This document shows positions 1 to 12,100 of a DNA stretch of 64,000 nucleotides, one piece after another; positions within the stretch are counted from its first letter, which is position 1, and each line of letters begins with the position of its first letter. The position numbers were made by a program, and so were the translations under genes. The DNA lies in assembly GCA_035610365.1 (NCBI GenBank), contig CM069435.1, positions 91,359,389 through 91,423,388 on the forward strand, read 5' to 3'. This DNA comes from Aquatica leii (lineage: Eukaryota > Arthropoda > Insecta > Coleoptera > Lampyridae). Under the pieces are notes generated by a model, which was given only the letters and a program-made list of their open reading frames with translations, was not told the DNA's origin and searched no databases.

Positions 1-1457
1 AATTCAGGTAAACACTTTGAGGTAGAGTTACGATAAAACTTAGAAATGGTTTTTAACCAAGCAGACCATTCATTTTTAGAAAAGTAAGTTTTAGATGACC
101 TTACTGTTTCTTTCGGATGGTACGCGAGATATTTTTGTTGAGATAACTTCGACTTTCGGGACACACTGCACCTCTTCGTGCGCCAGACTCGTTTTTTTAG
201 AAGAGAAACAGTTGGTTGACCAGCAGGAATTTCAGAAACCACATTACGTTTATAGGAACAAGAAGAGCACTTCGACTTAACTATGTTAGGAGTTCCACAC
301 CCATAACAGAAAATTTTCTTAGGTAATTTACAGTTAGAATAGATATGTCCATTATTTTGACAATTCCAACAGGTAACGACAGACAAAGATAATTCCGGAG
401 TTGAATCAGTCATAGTGACATCATCAGTATAGGCAAAGTCAGGAGCTAAGAGAACATTCACTTTCCTTGAAGGTGGTGGATGATATTTTTTAATTTGTTG
501 GCGGCTATTCTCCAACTTACGACAAATATCCAAGAGAATAGGAAACGTAGGAGTATCCTGTAAGACCAAATGTGAGATAAAGAAAGGGTGAAGATTTCTT
601 TTTACTATACGAAGTTGATCTTCAACTGAGGGAGGTGTAGACAATCTATTAAACATGCCTTACATTATAGCAATAAAGATAGCAACACTCTCATTTTCTC
701 CTTGAGTACGCTGCTTAATTTCAGATAAAAGGTCGTCGTCATAAGAAAATGGAAGAAAAGTTTCTTTCAAAAGTTTTTCCAAATCGTGCCAGTTATTTAC
801 GGTATGTCGAACAGAACGATACCAGATAAGAGCTTGTTCTTCAAAAAGATCAACGGCAGAGTCGAATAATTCTTGGAAAGAAATATTACGAGCTAAACGT
901 AGTTCATGAACTTTTTCTAAAAATTGGATCAAGTTACTTTTACTTGAGGAACCAGAAAACTTCACATTCCATTTACAAACAGGCATACTATATGAATGAG
1001 ATACGGTAGTTTCTTTAATTGAGGTATTTTGTAATTGTGACTCAATGTCGGAGACACTATCCAAACGTAAAAGAAATTCGCCTTCCAAATCAACAAAAGA
1101 TTCTTTTAATTTAGAGACAACATTTTTTCTTTCATCATTTTCGGCAATAATACGAGAAATTCGGTCGATAACATGAGATAAACGGTACTGCAAACGTTTA
1201 ACTTCAGGACTTCCAGAAGAAAAATCAGAAAGACCATAAATTTTCGAAGTTAAATCATTGAAAGAAGTAGATACTTCGGAGACATCTTGCTCAAAAGCAT
1301 AGGTAGACACTAGAACTTTAGATTCATCACTGGATTCGCGATGCAAAATAGAACGCAACTGTCTACGACGTTGATCTTGAGTAGACAAAGGAGTTTGTCC
1401 TCTGATAGAAATTTCATAACTAATTTCTTCAGAAAGTAAAGCATAGATAAGAGACAT
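1..1457 (-). pseudogene. Ty3/gypsy-type Gag, broken by one in-frame stop
   Basis: The minus strand is open from an ATG at 1457 to a TAA at 660-662, and the same frame stays open beyond that stop to the window edge, so a single nonsense change splits one gag frame. The first 265 residues hold a retrotransposon capsid-like region (WNVKFSG, then FEEQALIWY, then a W-x-x-L-x-x-x-L-x-x-x-F block), typical of arthropod gypsy Gag. After the stop comes a nucleocapsid part: a clean CX2CX4HX4C zinc knuckle (CWNCQNNGHIYSNC) at about 330-371 and a second, degenerate knuckle (CYGCG...KC) just downstream. Pol would lie off the left edge. Family level is clear; the lineage within Ty3/gypsy is not. Confidence 0.75.
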
Positions 1458-1622
1458 TTTAGATAAATAAAGATACGATACGAGATAACGAAAATCAATT
1501 CAGATATAGAAACGATATTTCTAATCCAGGCGTGTATTCAAAAGAAGAGAAAAACAATTCGCACAAATTCGCAAACTAAATTATTTTCCATTCAAATTTC
1601 ATTCAGTCATTCTCGATTCTTT

Positions 1623-1641
1623 CCCCACACAAGGGATGCCA
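1623..1641 (-). other. Candidate primer-binding site of the minus-strand gypsy element
   Basis: Read on the minus strand, TGGCATCCC followed by TTGTGTGGGG begins with TGG, as a site pairing with a tRNA 3' CCA would, and lies about 165 bp upstream of the gag start. A second TGGCATCCC lies at about 1764-1772. With the other LTR outside the window, the LTR boundary cannot be fixed and the tRNA was not identified. Confidence 0.3.
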
Positions 1642-1649
1642 AAAATTGT

Positions 1650-3270
1650 AGCCGCAACTCAGGTAATTTAGGTAAGAGAAGAGCGCGCTAACAAACAATA
1701 TAAGAAAATTAATCAAACAATTAGAAAAATTGTCAAAATTGGTCAATTAACTTCTGATGTCAGGGATGCCAAATAGTTTTATTTGAAGACTAAACTATTA
1801 AAAGTCTTATCTGCAATAAAAGTTACACAACATAAAATTCATTGAATCACTCTCAAAATATTTAAAATCCTATATTCAAAAACAAAACAAAAACAATAAT
1901 ATAAAATTCAGTAAAGTTACTTAAAACTAAAAATAGAAACTTTTGTCATTTAAATTATTAAACTTAAAATTAAGAGAATACCGGTATTTCTTTACATGTG
2001 GTAAGAAAACAATTTTATTTAAGTTACTTGAAATATGCAATTGTAATATTGATATTAATTAGAGAAATTTATCATTTAGTATTTAACAAGTTACGTTAAG
2101 ATGCAAGTTATTTAACAAGAAGAAAACTCAAGTTGTTGCTAAGGCATTTATCAACGAAAAGGAATGTAGAGATAAGGCAAACTCACGCATACGGATCAAA
2201 TTTCCAATAGAATGCAAGGTTGATGTCGTCCAAAGTTGAAATTGACGGGTAACCTTGGAAAATTTCCCATAAAAACGATGGTGAAGCGTATTTTCATTAT
2301 GAAAATCGATTCGGATCGTTGGTATTTATTGTATTATGCACATACCAAACCCATTAGAATCATTAAGATAATGATAATTTAGTTACAGGTAAAATCGAAA
2401 TCGGTATATAAAAAAAAAAGTCTAAAACAAATAGAAACTGGGAATTAGATAAACTCAACAAAATAGAAATAAAAGACATACCTGTATTATTAACACAGAC
2501 TTTTTTTAATAAAGATAATGTATATATTAGTTAAGATAAAGAAACTACATCACTTCAACAAATGACGTACTACTTCTGTACTCGTCAGAGACTCAGTACC
2601 GAATGACTCAAGGTTGACAACACCCTTGAAAAGTAAGAATTCCACAAAATAAAAGTAAAGGAAGGTTTACACGCAAATTTTAATTAAATAATACAAATAA
2701 TTTAAAATCAAGTAACAACAGTAACGGAAACGTTACAAGCTGACTCATATTTTTCGTTATGGTAACTTTTGAAGATGTTGATTTCTCATTATCAGCGGAA
2801 CTTGAAGATGTTTGTCTTGGATGGATTGCTTTCTAGAAGATCAGTTTCTTGTCTGCTGCTGACACTCGTTTCAAGTACAGGTTCAGAATATTGGGATATC
2901 ACTGTATTATTGTTATTAATATTCAGCAAAGTAGAATCAAGTTTTGAAAAAAAAATGCGTAATTTTGACATGGTTTTTCAGTTTTTCCTCTCTTTTTCTT
3001 TTATTTATCAAATTTTGGTATTCAGACAATTTCTTCTTTTTTTTCTGACATCCTGTATACTGTAAAGAAATTAATATAATAAACAAATTGACAAATTATT
3101 CATACAAAATGGAAATGTTCCAACGTCTCAAACTCGAAAGTATTTTCTCAACATTACTTATTTCAAGTTATTTCAAATTTTATAATTTCTTATAAATAGT
3201 AATATTAGTACTTATTAATTATTCTATTTAAATTTACTTCAATTAACAATTATGTTTATATAATCAAATA
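1650..3270. other. AT-rich stretch without recognisable gene
   Basis: This lies upstream of the minus-strand gag and probably includes its 5' LTR, but the partner LTR is not in the window, so no boundary can be drawn. No protein family was recognised on either strand. Confidence 0.4.
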
Positions 3271-3277
3271 TAAAAGG

Positions 3278-3651
3278 TTATTAAATTATTTTTTGGGTAA
3301 ATGGTGTATATTTATTTAGAAATACAATTGCTAGCTTTCGAACTTTGTCTAAGTTCTTCGTCAGGAAAAAATTAAATTAATTTGACAATTATAAAAAACT
3401 AAGGTAACTAAAAACAATAAGGGAACTAGATAATAAGCGCAAGTTATTTAGACCTTCGAGCGAATGCTGTAGCTAAATAACTTGCGCTTATTATCTAGTT
3501 CCCTTATAGTTAATGTTTTTAGTTACCTTAGTTTTTTATAATTGTCAAATTAATTTAATTTTTGCCTGACGAAGAACTTAAACAAAGTTCGAAAGCTAGC
3601 AATTGTATTTCTAAATAAATATACACCATTTACCCAAAAAATAATTTAATA
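3278..3651. mobile_element. Foldback/MITE hairpin element with about 165-bp arms
   Basis: The sequence from about 3279 to 3445 returns as its reverse complement at about 3478-3651, leaving a short loop around GACCTTCGAGCGAATGCTGT. The arms differ by only a few bases, so the insertion is fairly young. The direct repeat AAATATAAAAGG flanks it on both sides (3266-3277 and 3652-3663), which looks like a target-site duplication. There is no coding capacity, so it would be a non-autonomous DNA element. An 8-11 bp duplication would suit hAT, Mutator-like or Foldback elements; the family is not decided. Confidence 0.8.
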
Positions 3652-4640
3652 AAATATAAAAGGATTTTTGAGATGCAAGTTTTTGGTTTTTAATGTTTTA
3701 ATAAATCTAAAATAAAAAATAAATTTTAGATAAACTCACTTTAATTGACAACACAAAACACATCACTATAAAATCTGTAAAACTACAAAAAACTAAAGTT
3801 TTAAAAGCAGATATCTTTTACCCTATACAACTTTTCACTTCGCTAAGTTAATTATCGATCGGGCATCAGGCAACAAATGAAATCGCGGCCGATGCAGCGC
3901 TTAAATATATAAAGTTTCGTACATTGCAAGCTCAGACAGGAAAAAAACACTTGTTTGCTCGTTGCAAGCCAAATTTCAAAATCAAACATGAATAAAATCA
4001 GATTTGTTTCAGTTCACATGATTCATGTTATCATTTTACGTATTACGTATTCGATCGAATAAATGCTATTATTGCGTACTTTCATTTGGAAAATATATTA
4101 TTTTCGAGAAGTAATTCGGTTCCATCGTCTCAAAGAGTAAAAATTGCTTTACTTTTTTTTTGGTTTTGAATTTTGAGACTTTTCGGTGCCTTGGCGCCGT
4201 CGTGCACCACACGACTTTGCCCTTATGTACGGCGCGGGACTGTTTATATAAAAATTGTTCAATTTAGTAACTTTAATTGTTTTATTTAATATTTTTAAGA
4301 ATACATTAAGAAAAAAGACTTATAAGTTATAACTTACTAAATCAGCTAGACCATTGTTTCTCAAATCCACAGATCCAGTAGGTTCACCTCTTGTCGGTTG
4401 CTTTGATGTTTACTTCCAGGTTTTTCTATTGCCGTAGTTACCACGAGTTGATTAAAGCAGAACAATTTAAAAATGTTTAGCGTTAATATTTGAATTTTAA
4501 ATGATTTTTGAAAAAGTTTCGTTAATTAGCGATAATTAACCTTTTCGTACAACACCGGGGTAAACTGAATAATTGCAGTGCTACATAGTTTCTTCAAACA
4601 ACAACTTTTTTTAATTATGTAATTAAGTTGAATTTATCTA

Positions 4641-4720
4641 ATCCCAAACAACACATTGGTATAAAAACGCTCGAATGACTATCTAATGAACGTTTTTTAT
4701 ACCAATGTGTTGCTTGGGAT
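4641..4720. repeat. Short near-perfect palindrome (80 bp)
   Basis: About 32 bp beginning ATCCCAAACAACACATTGG (4641) return inverted, ending in CCAATGTGTTGCTTGGGAT at 4720, with a loop of about 16 bp. It could be a miniature transposon, a snap-back remnant or a cruciform-forming site. No target duplication is obvious. Confidence 0.7.
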
Positions 4721-4948
4721 CTTTACTAACCTATTTCTGACTACACCTGATTCAACTTTTAAAAATAAAAAGTATTTATCGAATATTGCATAAGAATCAA
4801 CAAATTAAGGAATCAGAAATACAATACACGGCTAAGTTATAATACAATATAACAAATGGTGTTTCCACCTTGTGACAATTTCCACGTACTTCTTTCTTAT
4901 AATACAATATAAACTAACAGTAATTACTTAATTTATGTATAAACAATT

Positions 4949-7060
4949 TTACAATAAGTTTTGTGGTAATTTACGCTTGACGCGGGTTTGGAAATCTGTT
5001 TGCACAAGTACGAACTGGATAGCATTTGAACAGAAACGTAGCTTTTGAAATAACTTCACTGTACTTTTATTGATAAACTCTGTAATAAAAGAAACACTTA
5101 ACTCTTTGTGTATTTGGGTATCCCGCACAAACCACGGACACTTGATTGCAATTCGTAGCACTTTGTTTAAATGCAGTTTCGGCACAGAGATTTTGTGCTA
5201 TTATAGCCGTATCGTCAGCAAACACGGCTAGTGTAGAAGAAATTGCTGTTGAAATGTCAGAAACGTACAGATTAAATAGCGTAGAACTCAAGATGTCGCC
5301 CTGCGAGACTCTCGTCTCTATAGATTTTAAAATAGATAATGTTGAGTTCACTCTGATTTTAAATGATATGTTCTTAAGGAAGGATTAAATGGTTTTAATT
5401 AGGTAGAGCGGTGTTTTTACAATAGTCAGTTTGTAAAGGAGTCCATCATGCCAAACTTTATGGAAAGCTCTCTCCAGATCAATGAAAACAGCAACAGTAA
5501 ATTTTTTATTCTCAAATTTTCTTTCAAACTGTTCAATAATACTAAGCACTCGTTGGGAGGTTGAGTGAGCTGCTCGGAAACCGAATTGACGAGGGGGGGA
5601 CAATTTCTTTTTGTTGTAGGTCGTCGCGCAACTGGGTAAGTATAACCTTTTTAAAAAGTTTGGTTAAAGTTGGCAATAGGCTAATTGGTCTATAACTGTC
5701 CGAATTTTCTTTGGATTTTGATATTTTCTAGATGGGTTGTTTAATTGTAGTTTTCCAAGAAGTCGGAAGTGCCCAAGTTTGAGACAGGCATTATAGATTG
5801 AGGTTAAGTATTCCAGTACCTTTTTGGTGAGTTGTTTTAGCATGTCATTGGTAATGAGGTTAAGACCAGGAGCTTTGCGCTTGGGTAGTAGTTTAATAAA
5901 GGATTATATTTTTTCAACGGATGCTGGATTTTATCATTATCTTGTAAACTTAGAATTTCAATTGCGCTCTTTAATTGGGTTTCAAGGAGTTTATTATGTG
6001 CCTCAGTATTTGGTGTAAATACTTGTTCAGCTTTTAGATCTTCAGAGGAGTATGTGCCGTTATTTGATATCTACTGTTGGATAAACTATGTTCGGTTGGC
6101 TTAAGACTTTTTGGTGGCAAGTCACATGGATGGATCATACGGTTGTATTTCTTCAACGTAGGAATCTCTAGATTTTGAGTCTGTCAAGTTCGTGCTTGAC
6201 TAAATGTCAGTGATGGTAAAACAGAGTTTTGAGGTATGATAACACAGATCTCTGCCATTACCTTCTATATCTGTTCTTCTTTTTAATTATGTCTAATATA
6301 TAATTGGGAGTTCTCATACGGTCGGAAACTTTCCTATGTTTCAATGGTGTAGTTGATTATCGTATACTTTCTTCTGTATTTTAGTACAGCGTCCTCTAGT
6401 TCATAGAGTGTGTTCAGTGGTCCCATCGGTTTCAGTTCTTGATTAAATGTTGTCGTGAATGTGTCTCAGTTTGTTTTACTATCAACGAGCTTAAGCGGAA
6501 GAATTGTGTTTTGTGGTGTACAGTTGAAGCTAACGACGACTGGAAGATGATCAGAATCGAATTCGAAATGTACTGTTTGGTACACATGGGTAACCATATT
6601 TTTATGCAGCATGACATCTAAGGTGTCAGATTGATAATCCGGTTGGTACGTGTAGTAAGTGTATTTATCCGGAGCAGCCATTGTTATATAATTTCAATCC
6701 ATCCGAGTTATTAGCACGGCACCCCATATAATGTTTTTTGCAGTCTCCGAAGGGTAGAGTGATTAATTTGATTGGACAGTTTGCCAATTTGTTCTTCAAC
6801 TAGCAGTTTATTTGGCGGTCTGTAAACTAATGTAATAAGTAAGAGTCTTATGTTTTATACAGAGCTTAATAGCAATGGTTTCAATATTGTGAAGGTCTTC
6901 CAAATGAAGGTGATGTCTAAATTTCTTTTTAATTACGATTGCCACACCGCCTGATGCAATCACTACTTCTATATCTTTCCGGTATACATGGTATTCAGGG
7001 ATCTTTTTCTGTGCTAACAAAGTGTGTCTCGGTAATATATGCAATATCAATCATGAATTC
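4949..7060 (-). pseudogene. Jockey-like ORF2 (endonuclease-reverse transcriptase), fragmented
   Basis: Reading the minus strand from high to low coordinates, an endonuclease N-terminal block (EYHVYRKD, then ASGGVAIVIKKKF) lies at about 6808-7050 and its C-terminal part (YQSDTLDVML, then SDHLPVVVSF) at about 6466-6681. The reverse transcriptase follows: RPIS-like remnants near 5650-5720, QFGFRAAHSTSQ and AVFIDLERAFHKVWHDGL at about 5420-5600, and the catalytic motif FADD (codons about 5211-5222) after a QGDILSSTLFNLYVSDI block. The C-terminal tail (NKVLRIAIKCPWFVRDTQIH) is at about 5100-5180. At least four frame changes or stops separate these pieces, so it is non-functional. Confidence 0.8.
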
Positions 7061-7149
7061 AATAAAAACTGTACAGTGTGATTTGAGACCACTGGCATTC
7101 AATTTTGTCAATGTTAAATTATTTATTATTGGGATACTATTTGGTTTCA

Positions 7150-7590
7150 TTTGTTAATAGTTTCAGGAGCAGTGGCATTAATTTGTCCAAGTGTGGGATT
7201 AACAGCTCTATAATTTTTTGGAGGTACGTAGAGATGAGATCAGTTGATGCTTGCTGGTCATTGAACAAATTGGTGTGAGGTTTGAAGGTAGAACGCTTAA
7301 AAGGTGGCAGCTCATTTGTCTATATTTCTTGTATAGCTTGTACTGTTTGGGAGTTTGTTTTATTATTTGTTCGAAGAATTGAGTATCTCGTTTGGTTTTG
7401 GCGTACTTGTACGAAATTACTAAAATCTTTATAGTTGGCCGAGTGTTTTTCCAAACAGTTCACGCATTTGTGAACCAGTACACTTTACAGAACAATTTAC
7501 ATCGCTTACAATAAGGGATTTTGTAAGATTTTTTTTCATTTTCACTTCCACAATTCTATGGTTCAGCTTGTTACATGCAAACGTTGAAAC
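7150..7590 (-). pseudogene. Jockey-like ORF1 (Gag) remnant
   Basis: Minus-strand translation gives short blocks that fit a jockey ORF1: HRIVEVKMKK, then a zinc-knuckle remnant VKCTGS, then NYKDFSNFVQVRQNQTRYSI and a C-terminal region with ISTYLQKIIELLIPHLDKLM. Most of the cysteine-histidine knuckles are deleted, and a TAG interrupts the tail. Its position directly upstream of the endonuclease remnant supports the call. Confidence 0.5.
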
Positions 7591-7937
7591 AATGTCACTG
7601 CCTGAAATAAAGTAACATAAACGGTGTTATGCCGCTGCTCAGTGAAGACGGGGTGGGTTATATACAAAATTTCGTGATTGTTTTGGAAAACTTGATGAAA
7701 ACACAAAATCGAAAAATAGTAAAGTCAAAATCAAAGGGCGCCAGGAAGGAGTAAAGTTTAATGGACTTCTGGCCCTTGCCAACCACAAGCCCGCTCCTGA
7801 AGGATACACTCTAAATGGACTTACCTTAATAGTGTATCTCACTAAAATCTGAAATAATTTACAAATAAAATTTACGTAACGCGGAAGCCGACGGAATTAA
7901 AAGCTTGTTTACAATTTAACTATTTAACATTTATTTG
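7567..7937 (-). repeat. Leader/LTR-like repeat, copy 1 (minus strand)
   Basis: The reverse complement aligns over its whole length with 19810-20174. Shared landmarks in order are AATAAATGTTAAA, an AGCTTTTA block, a CCAGAAG block, TGGCGCCCT, CCCCGTCTxCACTGAGCAGCGG, GTTTATGTTAC, TTTCAGGCAGTGACATTG and GCATGTAACAA. It directly precedes the ORF1 remnant of the jockey-like element. It may be that element's 5' untranslated region or the LTR end plus leader of another retroelement. Confidence 0.65.
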
Positions 7938-7939
7938 AA

Positions 7940-10900
7940 CACAAAAAAAAAATAATAGTATTGACATCAACAAAATTATCAAAACAAAACACAAAGAACA
8001 AATTGTACGTAAAATGAACGTTTAATACACAAAAGAAAAGAAAGAAAAGAAAAAAAATTAAAGTTAACTGAATAAATGCACAAAAACAAAAAAAACATAC
8101 AAAATTTAAAGAAATAAAACAAAAAAAAACAGGTAAATCTTAATTACTTAAATCACGGCCGTGTGCGCATTATATAACAGAAAATTACTTAAATATAGAA
8201 CGAAATAATTTGTTATTATTAACCCAAGATGTAAATTTTTAATCGTAAATTTTCACGACTAACGTCCAATATAAATCTTTACTTCAACGAAATTTTGTCA
8301 CATAGTTTCGACAAATACTGACAATTATTAGTTACATTATCGGTACAACATCAATTCGCGACACTTCTGATTTTTCTTAAAATCTCAAAGCTTTTAAAAC
8401 ACAATCGCGTAAACAAAAATTTCACATTTAAATAATCGGTACAAAATAAATACCTTGAATCGTCGTCGTAATTCCAGGAAAGAACTTGTGATTGATTCTG
8501 GGTTGCCAGCTGTATACGGGAAGAAACGTTGGAAGGTATCCCCAAAGGACTATGTACCAACGGGAGGTTTTCAAGAGCCGCCACCTAGGCGAAGATGTAG
8601 TCGCGTATACTCGACGAACACGGTTCTACAATACGTTAATTATAAGCCGAAAGTGCGTGAAGTTTATTTAAACCGTAGATTCTATGAATTTGGAGTAACA
8701 CTCCACTAACTGCTAAAAATTCACTCGTTCGGCATACTACTTCTTCAAGAAGGGGATGTGATTACCACCCCAACACCCACTAACTCTCTTACTAGCACAT
8801 GTTGACGACTGTTTACCGACTTTCTAACTTACTCTTATCACCAAATTTACATATATATAGTCCGTTACCATTTCCACAAAGGCTGTGTTCGAAACTTCAA
8901 GAACGAAAACAATCTCATTAAGAATTGCGACAAGGAGGCAATCAGATCCAATTACGTCAAATTCATAGTATTTGGACACGGCATTTGGTTTCTACGTAAA
9001 AATGTCAAATTGACAAAATATTATATTATAATAAAAAATTCAGTGACGGAATAAAGAACGTATAATAAAAAGTAAAAATACATTTAATGAATGCAAAATA
9101 ATAATTTGACCACGGCAAGCAATCGTAAGCACATACCTCTGGGTATGGGTTTGAATGGAAATAATTACAAAGATGTGAACTCCTTAAATTTATTAATTAT
9201 AACTTAATATACTATATACATTAAAGAACAATATTTGAATTAAACATATTAGAAATAAAACAGGATTTAAAATAAAATATTAGGGCGCCAACCACCTATT
9301 GGTGATGAATAAAAAGCGTAAAATCCTACATCTAATTATTGATATTAAATGCAAATGTCGTAAATGTTTGATTTGTTATGAGTGAAAAGTTTTAATAACA
9401 CCATTTAACTGCTCGAATGTAAAATGTAACTTAATTTTAGTTGACTCACCATGTTTAATATAACGTTATCTTATATCTTCTATTTTTTGCACATACTTGC
9501 TTGACGTGATAAGATTCTTCAACAGGAATATAACCAAAGCATAATAAACTTCAATAACTGATAATCCATTAATTAAACGACAAATTCAAAAATGAAAGAT
9601 CCAGTTAGAAAACCCAATAAACGAAAAGATCCAATAAAAAGAAAGACCCTAAATATAAATAATTAGAATGGTTTTTTAAATGACATCATGTACTCACGTT
9701 ACAATTAACAACGGTCTTCAAAATAAATTCCTTTGTCTTAACTATTGCGCAACATTGCGAAGTCACTAAAAATGTTGAATTCAATAGAAAAATTATATCA
9801 GAATAAAGGTAAACTCACCAATAATTAGATGGAATGAATAAAAATTAAATTACATGGGTTTTTACGCCATAATCAAGGAAATTTGACTTCTCCGCATCAC
9901 TACGACACGCACGCCAAGATTGTTCAAACGGAAAATGGAAGTTTTAAGCTACCTCAAGTCGACTACGCAGACGCTTCCGAAATACGACGCGATGTTGCCA
10001 AACTGAATAAATTTACGTGCAATATTAGTTGCAGAAAATAAACGAATGTAAAATTGAATTTTAATGTAATGAATTCAAACGGGACGTTACAATATTACAA
10101 GAATTTAAACTGCCTAATAAATTAAGATAATGCCTTAATTTTCCACATAATCTAAACGATTGACATAAAGAAATCAAAGTACGACTGCACTGAGAATGCA
10201 CTTAAACAAAGAACTTTTAAACCAACTTAAAATAAACAAACGGCGAAAATATATGTCAGAAACGCATCAAAAATAAAAGAGGCTTCGTTGGGCGTTTGTG
10301 CTGGGTTAGACTGCATCGACAATGTATTACAAGTGAATAACGCACGACACTGACCGTTTACCCAATCTATTTACTATTGCAAAAGTTACGACTACAAATT
10401 TCAAACAAAGTCATTAATAAACAATAACAGAAACAAACAAAACTGATTTCATTAATTATAAAAATTATATTTATAAACGTTTAATGATCAGCACTAGAAC
10501 AAACGATCCGACACCCGCTCTTTTATCTTATCAAGTTGTCACCACCAAATATCATTTCAATCTGCTCTCTTACAAGTTGCATTTCCTAGCTGGTGTCGTT
10601 CCGTTCGCATGAAATTGTAATTTCACACGCGTTCCTTGCCCATATAAGGCAATATTACAAAATATCCAACCCTTATTGGTTGATTCTAAGTTATTAAGTT
10701 ACAAAGACTAAACATTTTAAACATAATTTATGGGAACACAAACAAATTAGTGCACGTGTATGCATTCCATAGTCGTAGGCAAGCTTATATTCGGTGCCTC
10801 CGACATATATTTAATTACAATGACATCTCAGAAGGGAAACATAAATTACCACTGGAATCTTGATCAAACAAAAACAAATAGGCTCAATAAACAGAATCGC

Positions 10901-11090
10901 AAAATCAGATGATTCACGGCGTAGCAAAATATAAAACTTTATCAACAAATTTGAATTTAAAAACGTAAAATAACTTATTAAACTCAATCTAAAATCCATT
11001 CAAAACAAATTCAGAATACATGAAATGAATAACGTAATTCCAAATACCGGGTCTTTTACGCAAATAACCAAACAACCAATAATTTATTTT
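7940..11090. other. Long AT-rich stretch, no gene supported
   Basis: No family was recognised on either strand. Two weak signals are discussed as findings: an 85-codon frame at 8455-8709 followed by a purine run and TGTGATTACC at 8754, which could be the 3' end of a retroelement, and a coding-like open stretch at about 9829-10040. Confidence 0.4.
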
Positions 11091-11099
11091 AAATGATGG

Positions 11100-11665
11100 T
11101 TACAAGCTTTGTTGAATTAAAGATTTTTTTTTCTTCTTGAGTGTTGTTGAGATCCACTGTACATAGTGGGATTGGATATCTGTCTTTACTGTAAAATCTG
11201 ACTACATTTTCTACTGGGTACTTTAGCAATGTTATATCCTGTTTAATTTCATCTACTCTGAGAGAAACAGAAACGTTTCAGGTCATTACAGATAAGTTAT
11301 TTACCTCGAGGTTTTTAAAAGCTGGTAGCTTAGTTTGATATCGTTATAATGCTTTGTCATTACTCTATAATCGTCGATATTTGAAAAATTTACTCTTAAT
11401 TGTTTATTTCTGATTACTGTAGTGAATTCTTTCTTGATCTTTTTCTTGAGTTCGAAAATTATTTCTTGGTATTTTAACTTGTCTGCATTGTAAAGATAAA
11501 TTAGGGGAATTTGATTTGTTTTTCTTTATTATATTCAAGTTGTTGCGATGTAGATTCAGATGTATCTATAGAATTTATTGCTGTGGTGAGTTTTTCTTGA
11601 TAAATTATTTTAACTGCATTCTCGATTTGTGTTTCGGTAACGAGGAAGGAAGAGATTTATTCACG
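11100..11665 (-). pseudogene. Non-LTR retrotransposon Gag remnant (pre-zinc-knuckle domain)
   Basis: The minus strand holds three linked coding-like blocks: VTETQIENAVKIIYQEKL (about 11590-11640), a long open piece with LKKKIKKEFTTVIRNK and LRVNFSNIDDYRVMTKHYND (about 11310-11540), and VSLRVDEIKQDITLLKYP followed by YPIPLCTVDLNNTQEEKKIF (about 11100-11275). The last block resembles the domain before the zinc knuckles in many insect non-LTR Gag proteins, where a P-[LI]-P-L-[CF]-x-V-[DE]-L motif is common. Stops and frame changes separate the blocks, and no knuckles or pol follow. The family call is by pattern only. Confidence 0.5.
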
Positions 11666-12100
11666 TTTCCACTGATTATTAAAAACAATTTTTAAACAAT
11701 TTTTAAAAATTACGTCTGGTACGACATTTTGTGAAAATATGTAGTGCTGATAATTTTCCGCAGTTTTAATGATAATTTTAAACAGTTTTAAAAAGTTCTA
11801 TGCATTAGAAACATTTTAAAGAAACGTTCCAACTGATTATTATTTTTTAAACAATTTTCAAAAATTACGTCTGGTACGATATTTTGTGAAAATATGTATT
11901 GCTGATAATTTTCCGCAGTTTTAATGATACTTTTAAACAGTTTTATAAAAGTTCAATGCATTAGAAACATTTTAACAAAAAGTTCCAGCTGATTATTTTT
12001 TTTAATCAATTTTCAAAAATTACGTCTGGTACGACGTTTTGTGAAAATGTGTATTGCTGATGATTTTCCGCAGTTTTAATCGTAATTTTACACAGTTCTA
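11661..12100. repeat. Three tandem copies of a 155-bp repeat
   Basis: The block containing TACGTCTGGTACGA recurs at 11711, 11866 and 12021, exactly 155 bp apart, each followed by TTTTGTGAAAATxTGTA and a TTTTCCGCAGTTTTAAT block. A fourth, more diverged partial copy with AGTTCTATGC and AAAAACATTTTC follows the Penelope-like insertion, at about 13160-13230. This is a satellite-like minor array. Confidence 0.85.

Larger units (their letters stand above)
4760..7600 (-). mobile_element. Decayed jockey-clade non-LTR retrotransposon
   Basis: On the minus strand, pieces of ORF1 (about 7150-7590), an apurinic-type endonuclease (about 6466-7060) and a reverse transcriptase (about 4949-5720) lie in the order expected of a jockey-like element. 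All frames are broken by stops and shifts. The 3' end (low-coordinate side) is not sharply defined; I place it near 4760. Upstream it runs directly into a leader-like repeat at 7567-7937 that recurs twice elsewhere in the window, possibly its 5' untranslated region. Confidence 0.8.

Noticed and set aside
2769-3065. 98-codon plus-strand open frame
   Set aside because: Hydrophobic, low-complexity translation of T-rich DNA; no domain recognised, and the antisense frame looks equally plausible.
11265-11312. 47-bp intron-like gap (GTAAAT...TTTCTCTCAG) in the minus-strand gag remnant
   Set aside because: The intervening bases still encode a plausible part of the same domain in a shifted frame, so decay is the simpler explanation.
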